Source of the DNA: Marinococcus luteus
Lineage (GTDB): Bacteria; Bacillota; Bacilli; Bacillales; Marinococcaceae
NCBI RefSeq assembly: GCF_900106595.1
Contig: NZ_FNNC01000002.1
Location: 1 to 64,000, forward strand
DNA: 64,000 bases
Direction: 5' to 3'
The position numbers were made by a program, and so were the translations under genes. Every line of letters starts with the position of its first letter. Position 1 is the first letter of the stretch. Below, one piece after another: positions 51,790-61,081 of the stretch. Below the pieces are notes generated by a model. It was not told where the DNA came from and ran no database searches. It was given only the letters and a program-made list of their open reading frames with translations.

Positions 51790-51840
51790 TCCCCCGTGCT
51801 TATGGGTTTTTATCACACCTGTCTGCATGGGGGGTTTTTT
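51790..51840. terminator. Terminator between IolW-like and GntR genes
   Basis: CCCCCGTGC/GCATGGGGG stem (one G-U pair) and TTTTTT tail on the plus strand. Confidence 0.75.
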
Positions 51841-51878
51841 ATTTTTTGGAAAGGAGCTGCAGAAAAATTTCGCCGGCC

Positions 51879-52484
51879 TCACCACGAATGTATGGAAAAA
51901 TCCAGGTCCTTTTTCAAATGGCTTTTCATCAATGATTCTGCCTGGTCCTCCTCATGATTCTGGATTGCTTCAAGTATGGCCTCGTGCTCTTCAATCAAAC
52001 GCGGCCTCTGGTGATACACTACTGTTCTCCGGAATAAAAAAATAACTGACTGCATCCGCTCGATGGTATCGATTAATACATCATTATTGCTCGCCCTGAC
52101 AATAATATCGTGAAATTCCTTGTTTGCTTCCATTATTTCTTCCGTGGTTCCCTGCTTCCCTGTCTCTACACACCTCTGCAGACCTTCTATCCGGTCAGGT
52201 CCCATATACCGGGCAGCCTGGCGGACAGCGAACCCTTCGAGCAGCATCCGCACATCAAACGTATTCATTAAATCTTTAATAGTCGGATTAATTACCCGCT
52301 TATCTTTAATTAAGCCTTCCTCTTCAAGCTTGCGCATCGCGTCTCTTACAGGGGTCCGGCTGACTCCAAGTTCCTCTGCAAGTTTTACTTCCGTTAATTT
52401 TTCCCCGCGTTCATATTTTTCCTCAAATATGGCATCCCGAATTTTTTCGTATGCCGTATCTGAAGCAGAATGCTGTTGATTCAT
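51879..52484 (-). CDS. GntR-family (FadR/FCD subgroup) regulator
   Basis: 201 aa. N-terminal winged helix (LTEVKLAEELGVSRTPVRDAM, split about 35-55) and C-terminal helical FCD domain with metal-binding His/Asp residues (EFHDIIVRAS, and two further His). Divergent from the YgbJ/YgbK-like genes it probably controls. ATG at 52484 follows GGGATGGGG; the frame to 52523 is rejected. Confidence 0.92.
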   Translation of the reverse strand: MNQQHSASDTAYEKIRDAIFEEKYERGEKLTEVKLAEELGVSRTPVRDAMRKLEEEGLIKDKRVINPTIKDLMNTFDVRMLLEGFAVRQAARYMGPDRIEGLQRCVETGKQGTTEEIMEANKEFHDIIVRASNNDVLIDTIERMQSVIFLFRRTVVYHQRPRLIEEHEAILEAIQNHEEDQAESLMKSHLKKDLDFSIHSW

Positions 52485-52575
52485 CGTGTCCCCATCCCTT
52501 CTCGTGCAGTCTTCTGTCCTCATTTCATATTCTCATTATACCTATCTCATAGAAATTAAAACAACTCGCCAGTTA

Positions 52576-52607
52576 ATGTATACAATAATTATAAAATTGT
52601 GTACAAT
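52576..52607. promoter_or_regulatory. Two FadR-type GntR operators, 21 bp apart
   Basis: ATGTATACAAT (52576-52586) and ATTGTGTACAAT (52596-52607) match the TTGTATACAA-type palindromes of GntR/FCD regulators; centres are 21 bp (two turns) apart. On the minus strand TTGTAC-N18-TATACA overlaps both, a likely autoregulated gntR promoter. Confidence 0.7.
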
Positions 52608-52680
52608 TGTTTTTGTTGAAAGCCTTATCAATTTTAATGAAAAACATTTTCTATTTAATAAACTGAAGGAGTGGAACCAT

Positions 52681-53574
52681 ATGAATATTGGACAAATTGG
52701 TCTAGGCATTATGGGAGGGCCGATGGCCGAAAATCTTCTGAAGGCCGGTTTTGCACTGAAGGGGTTTGATATTCACCCCGCAGCCAGGCAGCGGGTAACG
52801 GAAGCAGGTGGAGAAGCCGTCGATGCCGCCGGAAAAGCAGCCGAAAACAGCGACATTATTATCACCATGCTCCCCACGACAGCCATACTCGATGAGGTAA
52901 TAATAAATGACATCCTGCCGGTCGTGAAAAAAGGAGCAGTCGTTATTGATATGAGCTCTGTATCCCCCGTGGATTCCAAGCGCTGGGCAGAGAAGCTTCA
53001 GGAAAAAGAAGCAGCCTTTCTGGATGCACCGGTGAGCGGCGGTGAGCCAAAAGCGATAGACGGTACACTTTCCATCATGGCTGGTGGCGACGATCACTCC
53101 TTTGCCGCTGCCTATCCAGTTCTACGCGCTGTCGGAACAGACGTCACACACGTTGGCGAAGTGGGAGCCGGGTCCACCACGAAGCTTGCCAATCAAATAT
53201 TAGTAAATGTCACGATGGCTGCCATGTCGGAAGCCGTTCTCCTTGCTTCCAAAGCAGGGGCAGATATTGATAAAGTATATGAAGCCATCCGCAACGGACT
53301 GGCCGGCAGCAGTGTGCTCGACGCAAAAATCCCGAAAATTCTCGAACGGGACTTTACTGCAGGCGGACGGATTGACATTAATTTAAAGGATCTCTCCAAC
53401 GTACTTCAGACCGGTAAATCCCTCGGGGTCCCCCTGCCGCTTGCGTCTGACGTAGCTGAAATGTACGAATCCATGGTCGCACACGGCAAAAAATCCGACG
53501 ATCACAGCGGGGTGCTCCAGCACTACGAAATGCTCGCGAACTATTCGGTGCCAAAAGGAGGAAAACACGGGTGA
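52681..53574 (+). CDS. 3-hydroxyisobutyrate dehydrogenase-family reductase (YgbJ/GarR/LtnD-like)
   Basis: 297 aa. N-terminal GLGIMGGPMAENLLKAG dinucleotide motif, DAPVSGGEPKAIDGTLSIM, catalytic Lys in GAGSTTKLANQI. Members oxidise 4-carbon sugar acids or reduce tartronate semialdehyde. It is coupled to the following DUF1537 kinase, like ygbJ-ygbK, which favours a 4-carbon acid sugar substrate. RBS AAGGAG before ATG. Confidence 0.9.
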   Translation: MNIGQIGLGIMGGPMAENLLKAGFALKGFDIHPAARQRVTEAGGEAVDAAGKAAENSDIIITMLPTTAILDEVIINDILPVVKKGAVVIDMSSVSPVDSKRWAEKLQEKEAAFLDAPVSGGEPKAIDGTLSIMAGGDDHSFAAAYPVLRAVGTDVTHVGEVGAGSTTKLANQILVNVTMAAMSEAVLLASKAGADIDKVYEAIRNGLAGSSVLDAKIPKILERDFTAGGRIDINLKDLSNVLQTGKSLGVPLPLASDVAEMYESMVAHGKKSDDHSGVLQHYEMLANYSVPKGGKHG

Positions 53575-54998
53575 CACAGATAAATAATTATATTAACTCT
53601 TTGCCCACTTATGATGAAAAGAAGGTAGATGCTTTATTCACAGAAGCAGCCAAAGACATGCCTCACAAAATCATCTCCCTCGATGACGATCCAACGGGTG
53701 TACAGACTGTCCATGGTGTACCGGTATATACAGACTGGGAGGAGGATACTATCCGCGAGGCATTTGAAGACGCGCGGCAGCTGGTGTTCATTCTTACAAA
53801 TTCGCGATCCTTCTCTGAAGCCGAGACAACGAAAGTTCACACCGACATCGCAGAGCGCATAGCCCGCGTGGCTGAAGAAAAAAATCAGCCGTTTCTGCTG
53901 ATCAGCCGGGGAGACTCCACCCTGCGGGGGCACTACCCGCTGGAAACAGAGGTTTTAAAAGACACACTCGAGTCCCGGACAGGCAAAGCAGTGGACGGAG
54001 AAATTCTTCTTCCCTTTTTTGAACAGGGCAACCGGCGCACCGCTTTCGACGTGCACTACATTCAGCAGGGAGAAACCTTTGTACCCGTGGCGGAGACGGA
54101 ATTTGCCAACGACCGGATGTTTGGATTTGCTTCAAGTCACTTAGGTGACTATGTGGAAGAAAAAACAAACGGCAGGTTTAAAAAGGAAGACGTTATTTCC
54201 ATTTCCATCGATGAGCTCCGGGCCCTCAACTTCGAAGCGATCGAGGCTAAACTCGAACAGGCGGCTTCCTTTCAAAAAATCATCGTCAATGCTGTCAGTG
54301 AAACAGATGTAAAAGTATTCTGCACTGCCCTGTTCCGGGTCGTGCAAAATCGGAAAAACTTTCTATTCCGGACAGCCGCGACGTTCACTAAAGAAATTGG
54401 CGGCATCACCCGCAAACCATATTTAGACGCAGGCAGCCTCTTCGAGCACCAAAGTGACAACGGCGGCCTCGTTATTATTGGCTCCCATGTGCAAAAATCG
54501 ACGGAGCAGCTTGAAGCTCTAAAACAGCTGACCGATATTCAATTCGTGGAATTTTATTGCCCTGCCGTGATGGATGAGGAAGCATTTCAGAAGGAAACCC
54601 ACCGTGTTCAGCAAATCGTTGATAACTCCATCGAGCAGGGAACTACGGTGTGTGTCTACACTTCCCGGGAGCGTATTGACTTAGGGGAAAATAGGAAAGA
54701 AGAAGAGCTGGCGCTATCCGTAAAAATTTCCGATGCAGTAACAAAATTTGTGAAGAACGCTGCTTCTCAGCCGGCATTTGTCATTGCCAAAGGCGGTATT
54801 ACATCAAGCGATGTCGGCACGAAGGGGCTGCTCGTTAAAAAAGCAGAAGTTCTCGGACAAATCGCCCCTGGCGTGCCCGTCTGGCAGACCGATGCCAAAA
54901 GCCGTTTCCCGGAAATTCCTTATGTAATATTTCCGGGGAATGTAGGAGAAAAAGAAACATTAATGCACGTCGTACAAACCTTACAGAAGCATATATAA
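53571..54998 (+). CDS. Four-carbon acid sugar kinase family protein (DUF1537, OtnK/YgbK-like)
   Basis: 475 aa. N-terminal substrate domain (ISLDDDPTGVQTVHGVPVYT; SRGDSTLRGHYPLE) and C-terminal nucleotide-binding domain (FVIAKGGITSSDVGTKGL). Phosphorylates 3-oxo-tetronates or similar acids after the dehydrogenase step. GTG start overlaps the dehydrogenase stop by 4 nt (GTGA), with AAGGAGG upstream. The aldolase (OtnC) and isomerase (OtnI) of known pathways are not here. Confidence 0.9.
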   Translation: MTQINNYINSLPTYDEKKVDALFTEAAKDMPHKIISLDDDPTGVQTVHGVPVYTDWEEDTIREAFEDARQLVFILTNSRSFSEAETTKVHTDIAERIARVAEEKNQPFLLISRGDSTLRGHYPLETEVLKDTLESRTGKAVDGEILLPFFEQGNRRTAFDVHYIQQGETFVPVAETEFANDRMFGFASSHLGDYVEEKTNGRFKKEDVISISIDELRALNFEAIEAKLEQAASFQKIIVNAVSETDVKVFCTALFRVVQNRKNFLFRTAATFTKEIGGITRKPYLDAGSLFEHQSDNGGLVIIGSHVQKSTEQLEALKQLTDIQFVEFYCPAVMDEEAFQKETHRVQQIVDNSIEQGTTVCVYTSRERIDLGENRKEEELALSVKISDAVTKFVKNAASQPAFVIAKGGITSSDVGTKGLLVKKAEVLGQIAPGVPVWQTDAKSRFPEIPYVIFPGNVGEKETLMHVVQTLQKHI

Positions 54999-55001
54999 CG
55001 C

Positions 55002-55046
55002 AAAGAACCGGCGGGTCAGTTCATCAAACTCCCCGCCGGTTCTTCT
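55002..55046. terminator. Bidirectional terminator between DUF1537 kinase and thiE
   Basis: AGAACCGGCGGG/CCCGCCGGTTCT perfect 12-bp stem between convergent genes. Confidence 0.85.
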
Positions 55047-55704
55047 ATTTTTCCTGTTTTTCTGTTGGTCCATTCAAACGGCTGCGAAGCTCCCTTGCAG
55101 CCTTCTCGGGCGCGTCTGCCAGGCTGATGGCGGAAATCAGCGACACTCCGTCAGCCCCCGCCTCCACAATATCAGCGGCGTTGGAGGCGTCGATGCCGCC
55201 AATACCTACAATCGGAAGGGTGATTCCTTCAGCCCGGAGCCGGCGAATACCTTCAAGCCCGACCGGAGCTTTGGCATCTTCTTTAGTATCAGTCGCAAAC
55301 ATCGGACCCACGCCCAGGTAATCTGCCCCGTCTGCAGCGGCCTGGTGTGCTTCTTCAATAGTGCGCACGGATACCCCGATCACCATGCGGGCAGGACAGC
55401 GCTCTTTGACTTTGGAAGCCGGGTCGTCCTCCTGCCCGATATGAATTCCGTCTGCTTCGAGCCGGATCGCCATATCCACATCGTCATTAACAATAAACGG
55501 AACATGAAAGGCAGCACATTGAGCCTTCAACTTCCGGCCAAGCTTCCATTTTTCTTCTTCAGGCAGAGCCCCCTGGCCTTTTTCACGGAACTGGAAGCAC
55601 GTAATGCCGCCCTGAAGAGCTTTCTGCAGGACCTGTTCCGGATTTCGGTCCCCCGTATTATTGCTTCCCATAATAAAATACAGCTTCAGCATTTCTTTAT
55701 CCAT
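55045..55704 (-). CDS. thiE: Thiamine-phosphate synthase
   Basis: 219 aa TIM barrel. Joins HMP-PP and thiazole phosphate to thiamine phosphate. FQFREKG, VNDDVDMAIRLEADGIHIGQED and GVGPMFATDTKEDA are conserved. Last gene of thiD-thiM-thiE. Confidence 0.96.
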   Translation of the reverse strand: MDKEMLKLYFIMGSNNTGDRNPEQVLQKALQGGITCFQFREKGQGALPEEEKWKLGRKLKAQCAAFHVPFIVNDDVDMAIRLEADGIHIGQEDDPASKVKERCPARMVIGVSVRTIEEAHQAAADGADYLGVGPMFATDTKEDAKAPVGLEGIRRLRAEGITLPIVGIGGIDASNAADIVEAGADGVSLISAISLADAPEKAARELRSRLNGPTEKQEK

Positions 55705-55716
55705 GATTTCAGCCCC

Positions 55717-56520
55717 CTATGATTCCTGTTTGACGCGGATATAGTGGCGCAGATCCATTTCCTGTGTTGCATGGAGGGCGTTCAATAATTCAATTTGAAA
55801 GGAGCCCGGGCCTTCCCTCGTCGTTAAACTGCCTGCAATTTCCGCTGCCGCCCCGTAATAAGCAAGTGCGGCCGCCACTGCTCCAGCAGAATGCTGGACG
55901 GTTAAAAATGATGCCGCGATCGAGCTGAGAAGGCAGCCGGTACCGGTTACTTTTGTCAGCAGTGTATGGCCATTCTGCACGATAAATACTTCGCCCTGAT
56001 GAGCGACTGCGTCTTCTACTCCAGTCACCGCTGCAATTACTTCAAACCTTCTTGCGGCTTCTTTGGCAAGCTTTGGATTATCTGCTTCCCCCGAAGCGTC
56101 CACACCCTGCACATTCCCGCTTTCGCCAAGCAGCGCGGCCATTTCTCCTGCATTTGCCCGGATCAGCGCCACATCCAGCTCTTCGAGAAGCGCCAGCGCC
56201 GTTTCCGTCCGGTAAGCCGTCGCGCCTGCCCCTACAGGGTCCAGGATGACGGGGATGCCCTTTTCATTGGCTGCTTTGCCGGCTATCCGCATCGCCTTCA
56301 CCTGTTCGCGGTTCAGCGTACCAATATTGAGTACAAGTGCATTCGCCGCTTTGGCCATTTCTGCTGCTTCCTCCGGCGCATTTGCCATTACCGGGGATGC
56401 GCCCATGGACAGCAGCCCGTTTGCGGTGAAATTGGTTACTACTGTGTTCGTAATATTATGAATCAGCGGCCGTGTTTTTCGTACTTCCTCCAGCAGACCT
56501 ATAACTTCCTTTGCTTTCAT
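55717..56520 (-). CDS. thiM: Hydroxyethylthiazole kinase
   Basis: 267 aa ribokinase-like enzyme phosphorylating the thiazole moiety salvaged from thiamine. HNITNTVVTNFTANGLL, LDPVGAGATAYR and the catalytic TGTGCLLSS motif are present. Second gene of the operon. Confidence 0.96.
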   Translation of the reverse strand: MKAKEVIGLLEEVRKTRPLIHNITNTVVTNFTANGLLSMGASPVMANAPEEAAEMAKAANALVLNIGTLNREQVKAMRIAGKAANEKGIPVILDPVGAGATAYRTETALALLEELDVALIRANAGEMAALLGESGNVQGVDASGEADNPKLAKEAARRFEVIAAVTGVEDAVAHQGEVFIVQNGHTLLTKVTGTGCLLSSIAASFLTVQHSAGAVAAALAYYGAAAEIAGSLTTREGPGSFQIELLNALHATQEMDLRHYIRVKQES

Positions 56521-56537
56521 GCCGATCCCTCATTTCT

Positions 56538-57350
56538 TTATTTTAGTAGTTGATCGAGTGGGACGCGCGCCCCCCAGTGATTGACCGGTCCATTGCCTTT
56601 ACCAATCTCAAGGGGATGTGAAATCGCATTGGTAATATATTCCTTGCTTTCCTGCACAGCTAAATAAATGGATTTACCCCGTGCAAGCTTTGCGGCAATC
56701 GCCGCTGATAGTGTACAGCCCGTGCCGTGCGTGTGCTTTGTATCCGTCCGCGGCGAACGAAAATAATGAATTTCTCCATCGACGTACAAAATATCGACCG
56801 CGTCTTCTTTCATATGACCGCCTTTAACAAGCGCTGCCCGGGCCCCCAATTCATCAACAATTTTTTTTGCAGCTGCTTCCATCTCTTCGAGGGATTCAAC
56901 CCGAAAACCTGTTAAATTCGCGGCTTCAGCCATATTCGGGGTGACGACCGCGGCCAGAGGAAGAAATTCATTTTTCATTACTTCAAGCGTCTCCTCCTCA
57001 GCCAGGGAGTCTCCGCTTGTGGCAACCATCACCGGGTCAATAACCACCGGCAGGTCATATTTTTTCAGCATGTTCACCGTCGTCCGGATCATATCCGGCG
57101 TTGCGATCATCCCGGTTTTTACTGCATCCGGCATAATGTCATCAAATACGGAATCCAGCTGGGCCTGCAGCAGACTGGTGCTCATATGCTCCACCTGCTG
57201 GACCCCGGTCGTATTTTGTGCGAGCACGCTCGTAATAGCAGACATTCCATAGGCTTCACATTCCTGAAATGCTTTCAAATCAGCCTGAATCCCCGCCCCG
57301 CCGGTAGGATCTGTTCCGGCAATGGTTAATACTTTAGGTACTTGTGGCAT
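56538..57350 (-). CDS. thiD: Hydroxymethylpyrimidine/phosphomethylpyrimidine kinase
   Basis: 270 aa ribokinase-like enzyme. TIAGTDPTGGAGIQADLKAF at the N-terminus and the catalytic THGTGCTLSAAIAA near the C-terminus. First gene after the TPP riboswitch; the operon supplies thiamine by salvage of both moieties, with ThiC/ThiG not seen here. RBS AAAGGAGG. Confidence 0.96.
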   Translation of the reverse strand: MPQVPKVLTIAGTDPTGGAGIQADLKAFQECEAYGMSAITSVLAQNTTGVQQVEHMSTSLLQAQLDSVFDDIMPDAVKTGMIATPDMIRTTVNMLKKYDLPVVIDPVMVATSGDSLAEEETLEVMKNEFLPLAAVVTPNMAEAANLTGFRVESLEEMEAAAKKIVDELGARAALVKGGHMKEDAVDILYVDGEIHYFRSPRTDTKHTHGTGCTLSAAIAAKLARGKSIYLAVQESKEYITNAISHPLEIGKGNGPVNHWGARVPLDQLLK

Positions 57351-57389
57351 TCGTTGTATCCTCCTTTAAAAGGAATCCTGCTTTAGGTT

Positions 57390-57548
57390 CAAAAAAAGCT
57401 CACTCCCTGAAGTAGAGAGTGAGCTTTGGCGTATACGTACGTATTTGTATAAAACGAAGCTCCACTTCCCTACGCTGGTACTACCCAGATCAGGTTCGAA
57501 GGGACCAAGAATGGTTCTTGTCTCAGCGCAGGCGCCCCTAGCGGATTC
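57390..57548 (-). promoter_or_regulatory. TPP riboswitch and terminator for thiD-thiM-thiE
   Basis: Aptamer at about 57459-57548 on the minus strand: GGGGCGCC, GCTGAGA, CCCTTCGAACCTGATCTGG and ACCAGCGTAGGGAA, all core THI-box elements. The terminator AAAGCTCACTC/GAGTGAGCTTT with a T run lies at 57390-57428. TPP binding should stop transcription. Confidence 0.97.
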
Positions 57549-57564
57549 CTTACTATTTTTCTTA

Positions 57565-57594
57565 ATCGTACGTGACGCACAGTCCTAATGTCAA
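57565..57594 (-). promoter_or_regulatory. Promoter of the TPP-riboswitch thi operon
   Basis: Minus-strand TTGACA (57589-57594), 18-nt spacer, TACGAT (57565-57570), about 17 nt upstream of the aptamer. The -35 box overlaps the RND gene stop codon. Confidence 0.75.
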
Positions 57595-60500
57595 TTTTTT
57601 TCATCATGACCGGAATTTTTATTTTTGTCCGGATTCTTTGATGCACGGTTTTGTTCCTCTTGTTCCGAGTTACCGACGATACGTTCGAGAAGGTACAGAA
57701 TCTCATCCCGCGATAAATCTTCGCGTTTTTTATCTTCTACATTCTGAGGTTCATTGCTCTCTTCTGTAGTTTCATTTTTCTGCTGATCTTCTTTGTTATT
57801 CTGCTCTTCCTGTTCTCTCTTTTCCCGTTCCTTACGCCGTTCTTCTACTTCCCATCCGTACATGTAGCCGCCGTCCGGCATGGCGAATTTTTTATTCATG
57901 CTTCTTGTTTCTTTGGTAAACAGAGTGTAGAGCGTTGGAATAATAAACAGGGTCAGGAACGTACTGCTGATGAGACCGCCGATAACCGCAATACCCATCG
58001 GCTGCTGAATTTCTGCTCCTTCCCCGAATCCGAGGGCGAGCGGCAGAACACCAAGAATGGTTGTAAAGGCCGTCATCAGTATAGGCCGCGCCCGCTTTTT
58101 CACAGATTCAATGACCGCTTCTCTTACCGGCATGCCCCGGTTCACCAGCTGATTCGTATAATCAACAAGGACAATCGCGTTGTTGACGACAATACCTGCA
58201 AGCACTATCAAGCCGATAAACACGGTAATACTGAGCGGTGTCTGGGTTGCAAACAGCGCCAGCATAACACCGATCACGACCAGCGGTACGCTGAACATTA
58301 CCACAAATGGATATTTAAATGATTCAAACTGCCCGGCCATAACGAGATAAATGAACACTACCGCCAGCAGGAAGGCAAACACAAGACTTTGAATGCTGTC
58401 ATCGAGAAGCTCTTGTTCGCCGGAGAAATTTAATGTGGTCGCCGCTCCGGTATCCACGTCGTCAATCGTGTCTTCAATTAACGTAGAGGTGTCATTCAGG
58501 CTCGTACCGGTACCGTATGTGACTGTAAATTCAGTACTCCGTTCCTGATCGAGCCGGTTAATGACCGCCGGGCCTTCTCCTTCTTCAATATCAGCCACGT
58601 CGCTTAAGCTGACGTATTCTCCCTGGGGCGTAGCGAGCTGCAGGCTTTCAAGGTCTTCCTGGTTTTCAAGGGAATCCTCTGCATACTGCACGTTCACGTT
58701 CAGCGGACCTTCGTTATCCGTCTGAATCGTCGACGCCACTTCCCCGCTTGTCGTGCTGTTCACCGTCTGGGCGATTTCAGCAGGCGTCAGGCCATTGTCC
58801 TGAGCATCTTCTTCATTAATCTGCACCTGGATTTCCGGAGCAGTCTCTTCATCTGATGTTTCTACATTGCGAATCGTGTTTTCACTTTCAAGCTCCGACT
58901 GCACTGCGTCTGCATCTTCAGCGAGCCGCTCTTCATTTTCGTTTGAGAGCGTAAATTCCACGGAGTTTGCTTCTCCCCCGCCGATGGCTGCAGAAGACGA
59001 TAGCGAAATATCTGCCTGCTCGTCAGTGTTTTCCACATCGGATTCAATTTCTTCAATCATTTCCTCTGTCGATATATCCCGGTCTTCCAGATCCTCCATC
59101 GTAACTGTAATAGAAGCTTCGTTGGATCCCGAGCTTCCGCCGCCTCCGGCTCCAATTGCGCTGCCGCCCGAGCCGACCACTGACATATAGCTTGCAATCT
59201 CATTCTGATCTTCAAGCACGCTTTCAATTTCGTCTACCGTTTCCCCGGTCGTTTCCAGGTTTGTGCCATTTTCTTTTTCCACATTAACCGTGAAAAAACC
59301 CTGGTCTGTCGTCGGGATAAAGTTAATCCCGGTCTGGGCGATACCGCCGGCTCCGCCAAGCAGCAGGAGAAGCGTCAGCAACAGAGCAACTGCACGGTGG
59401 CCGAGGACCCAGCGGATTGAACGGTCCAGAAATCTCATTGGCCGGGATTTTTCACGTTTTACTTCCCTGTCTTCCGGCAGCGGCTTCAGCACACGGCTTG
59501 CAATCATCGGCACTACGGTGACAGCTACAAGCAGGGAAGCAAGCAGACTGAAGGCTACCGACAGGGCAAAGGCCTGGAAGATCTCACCGACAATACCGGA
59601 AATAAAGACGATTGGCAGAAAGACAGCGACCGTCGTCAGGGTCGAAGCTGTAATCGCACCGGCCACTTCCTTCGTACCGTCGAGAGCTGCCCGTTTAGGG
59701 AGCTTTTTCATCGATAGATGCCTGTAGATGTTTTCAATAACAACAATAGCGTTGTCGACAAGCATCCCGATACCAAGGGCCAGACCGCCCATCGTCATTA
59801 AGTTTAAGCTCACATCGGTAAAGTAAAGAAATGCGAATGTCACAATAACCGAAAACGGTATCGCAATACCAATAATGAGCGGTGTCGTTAAGTTTCTTAA
59901 GAAGAAGAAAAGAACAACCATGGCGAACACGCCGCCGGCAATTAGCGCAAGCGCTACGCTGTTAATCGACTGTTGGACGTAATCCCCTTCATCGTAAATA
60001 ATCGTAGTGTCGAGATCATTGTACTGATCTTCTTCAAGCAGGTCGTCCAGTGTCTCGTTAAAGTCCGTGGATACCTGGGCCGTGTTGGCATCTGACTCCT
60101 TCAGCACTGTCATTTGAATGCCGGGCTCCTGGTTCACTTCGGTGTAGGCTGTCTGTTCCTCAGTCGTACGCTCTACTTCTCCTACATCACTGACAGTAAC
60201 CGTATCGCCGGATTCATCCTGGCCTACCGACACTTCTTCCAAATCTTCAGCCCCGTTCAGTTCATTGACTGTGCGGGTCGTTAATGTGCGCTCTCCGGAG
60301 TTAATCGTTCCCCCGGGCTGCGTAATATTATTTGCCTGTACAGCATTTGTGACGTCAGACTGGGTCACATTATTGTCTTCAAGCGATTCCTGATCCAGTG
60401 AGATTTCGAATATTTCATCCAGTCCACCGCTTGTATCAACACTTGCGACCCCTTCGGTCCGTTCGAGTTCGGTTACAATGTCTTCCACCTGGCTCTGGGT

Positions 60501-60950
60501 TTCAGCCAGGCCGTTCCCTTCGGAGAAGGCAGCCATTTGAATCATGCCCTGAGCATCCGGGTCAAACTCGATAAACGAAGGATCCCCGGCATCATCCGGC
60601 AGGTTGGCATTATTCATGGCATTGTTGATCTCCTGCTGCACGTCCTCCACCGAGGTGCTCCATGAGAGTTCAAGCAGTACAAGGCTTGTGCCTTCCTCTG
60701 ACTGTGAGGTCATGCGGTCCAGTCCTTCGATAGTGGAGAGCTGCTCTTCCATCGGCTCTGTGACGCTGCTTTCAATTTCTTCCGGGCCGGCACCCTCATA
60801 GTTTGTCGCTACAGCAGCGACCGGCGGTTCAATCTCCGGAAACAGCTGCAAAGGCAGATTCGTCAGCGATACGAAACCCATCATGATAAATAAAATCATG
60901 CCGACAATGGTCAGTTTCGGCCGCCGGATAGATGTGCGGGTAATTTTCAT
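57591..60950 (-). CDS. RND-family efflux transporter (SwrC/AcrB-like)
   Basis: 1119 aa, 12 membrane spans with two large external domains rich in Glu/Asp. Core motif GGLALGIGMLVDNAIVVIENI (split over about 390-410) and LAGIVVNNAIVLVDYTNQ in the second half. The C-terminal tail of about 95 residues is highly charged and contains SRDEILYLLERIVG. Export substrate unknown; SwrC exports surfactin. ATG at 60950 has GGAGG 8 nt upstream; the ATG at 60965 lies before it. Upstream MarR gene probably regulates it. Confidence 0.92.
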   Translation of the reverse strand: MKITRTSIRRPKLTIVGMILFIMMGFVSLTNLPLQLFPEIEPPVAAVATNYEGAGPEEIESSVTEPMEEQLSTIEGLDRMTSQSEEGTSLVLLELSWSTSVEDVQQEINNAMNNANLPDDAGDPSFIEFDPDAQGMIQMAAFSEGNGLAETQSQVEDIVTELERTEGVASVDTSGGLDEIFEISLDQESLEDNNVTQSDVTNAVQANNITQPGGTINSGERTLTTRTVNELNGAEDLEEVSVGQDESGDTVTVSDVGEVERTTEEQTAYTEVNQEPGIQMTVLKESDANTAQVSTDFNETLDDLLEEDQYNDLDTTIIYDEGDYVQQSINSVALALIAGGVFAMVVLFFFLRNLTTPLIIGIAIPFSVIVTFAFLYFTDVSLNLMTMGGLALGIGMLVDNAIVVIENIYRHLSMKKLPKRAALDGTKEVAGAITASTLTTVAVFLPIVFISGIVGEIFQAFALSVAFSLLASLLVAVTVVPMIASRVLKPLPEDREVKREKSRPMRFLDRSIRWVLGHRAVALLLTLLLLLGGAGGIAQTGINFIPTTDQGFFTVNVEKENGTNLETTGETVDEIESVLEDQNEIASYMSVVGSGGSAIGAGGGGSSGSNEASITVTMEDLEDRDISTEEMIEEIESDVENTDEQADISLSSSAAIGGGEANSVEFTLSNENEERLAEDADAVQSELESENTIRNVETSDEETAPEIQVQINEEDAQDNGLTPAEIAQTVNSTTSGEVASTIQTDNEGPLNVNVQYAEDSLENQEDLESLQLATPQGEYVSLSDVADIEEGEGPAVINRLDQERSTEFTVTYGTGTSLNDTSTLIEDTIDDVDTGAATTLNFSGEQELLDDSIQSLVFAFLLAVVFIYLVMAGQFESFKYPFVVMFSVPLVVIGVMLALFATQTPLSITVFIGLIVLAGIVVNNAIVLVDYTNQLVNRGMPVREAVIESVKKRARPILMTAFTTILGVLPLALGFGEGAEIQQPMGIAVIGGLISSTFLTLFIIPTLYTLFTKETRSMNKKFAMPDGGYMYGWEVEERRKEREKREQEEQNNKEDQQKNETTEESNEPQNVEDKKREDLSRDEILYLLERIVGNSEQEEQNRASKNPDKNKNSGHDEKN

Positions 60951-61001
60951 GCATCGTTCCTCCATTGGTATGTATATTTCGATGGTTCAGCGTCTAAACT
61001 G

Positions 61002-61014
61002 TTAAGTAACTTAA
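61002..61014. promoter_or_regulatory. Palindrome upstream of RND gene, candidate MarR operator
   Basis: TTAAGTAACTTAA is a perfect 13-bp palindrome between the marR-like and RND genes. A TTGTTT-like -35 box lies just upstream on the minus strand, so binding would overlap the RND promoter. Confidence 0.5.
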
Positions 61015-61081
61015 TTACACAAACAACCTTAAACGACTGTCTTATTTCCGTCAATGAAGATGCATGGGCGGCCTGACTCAT

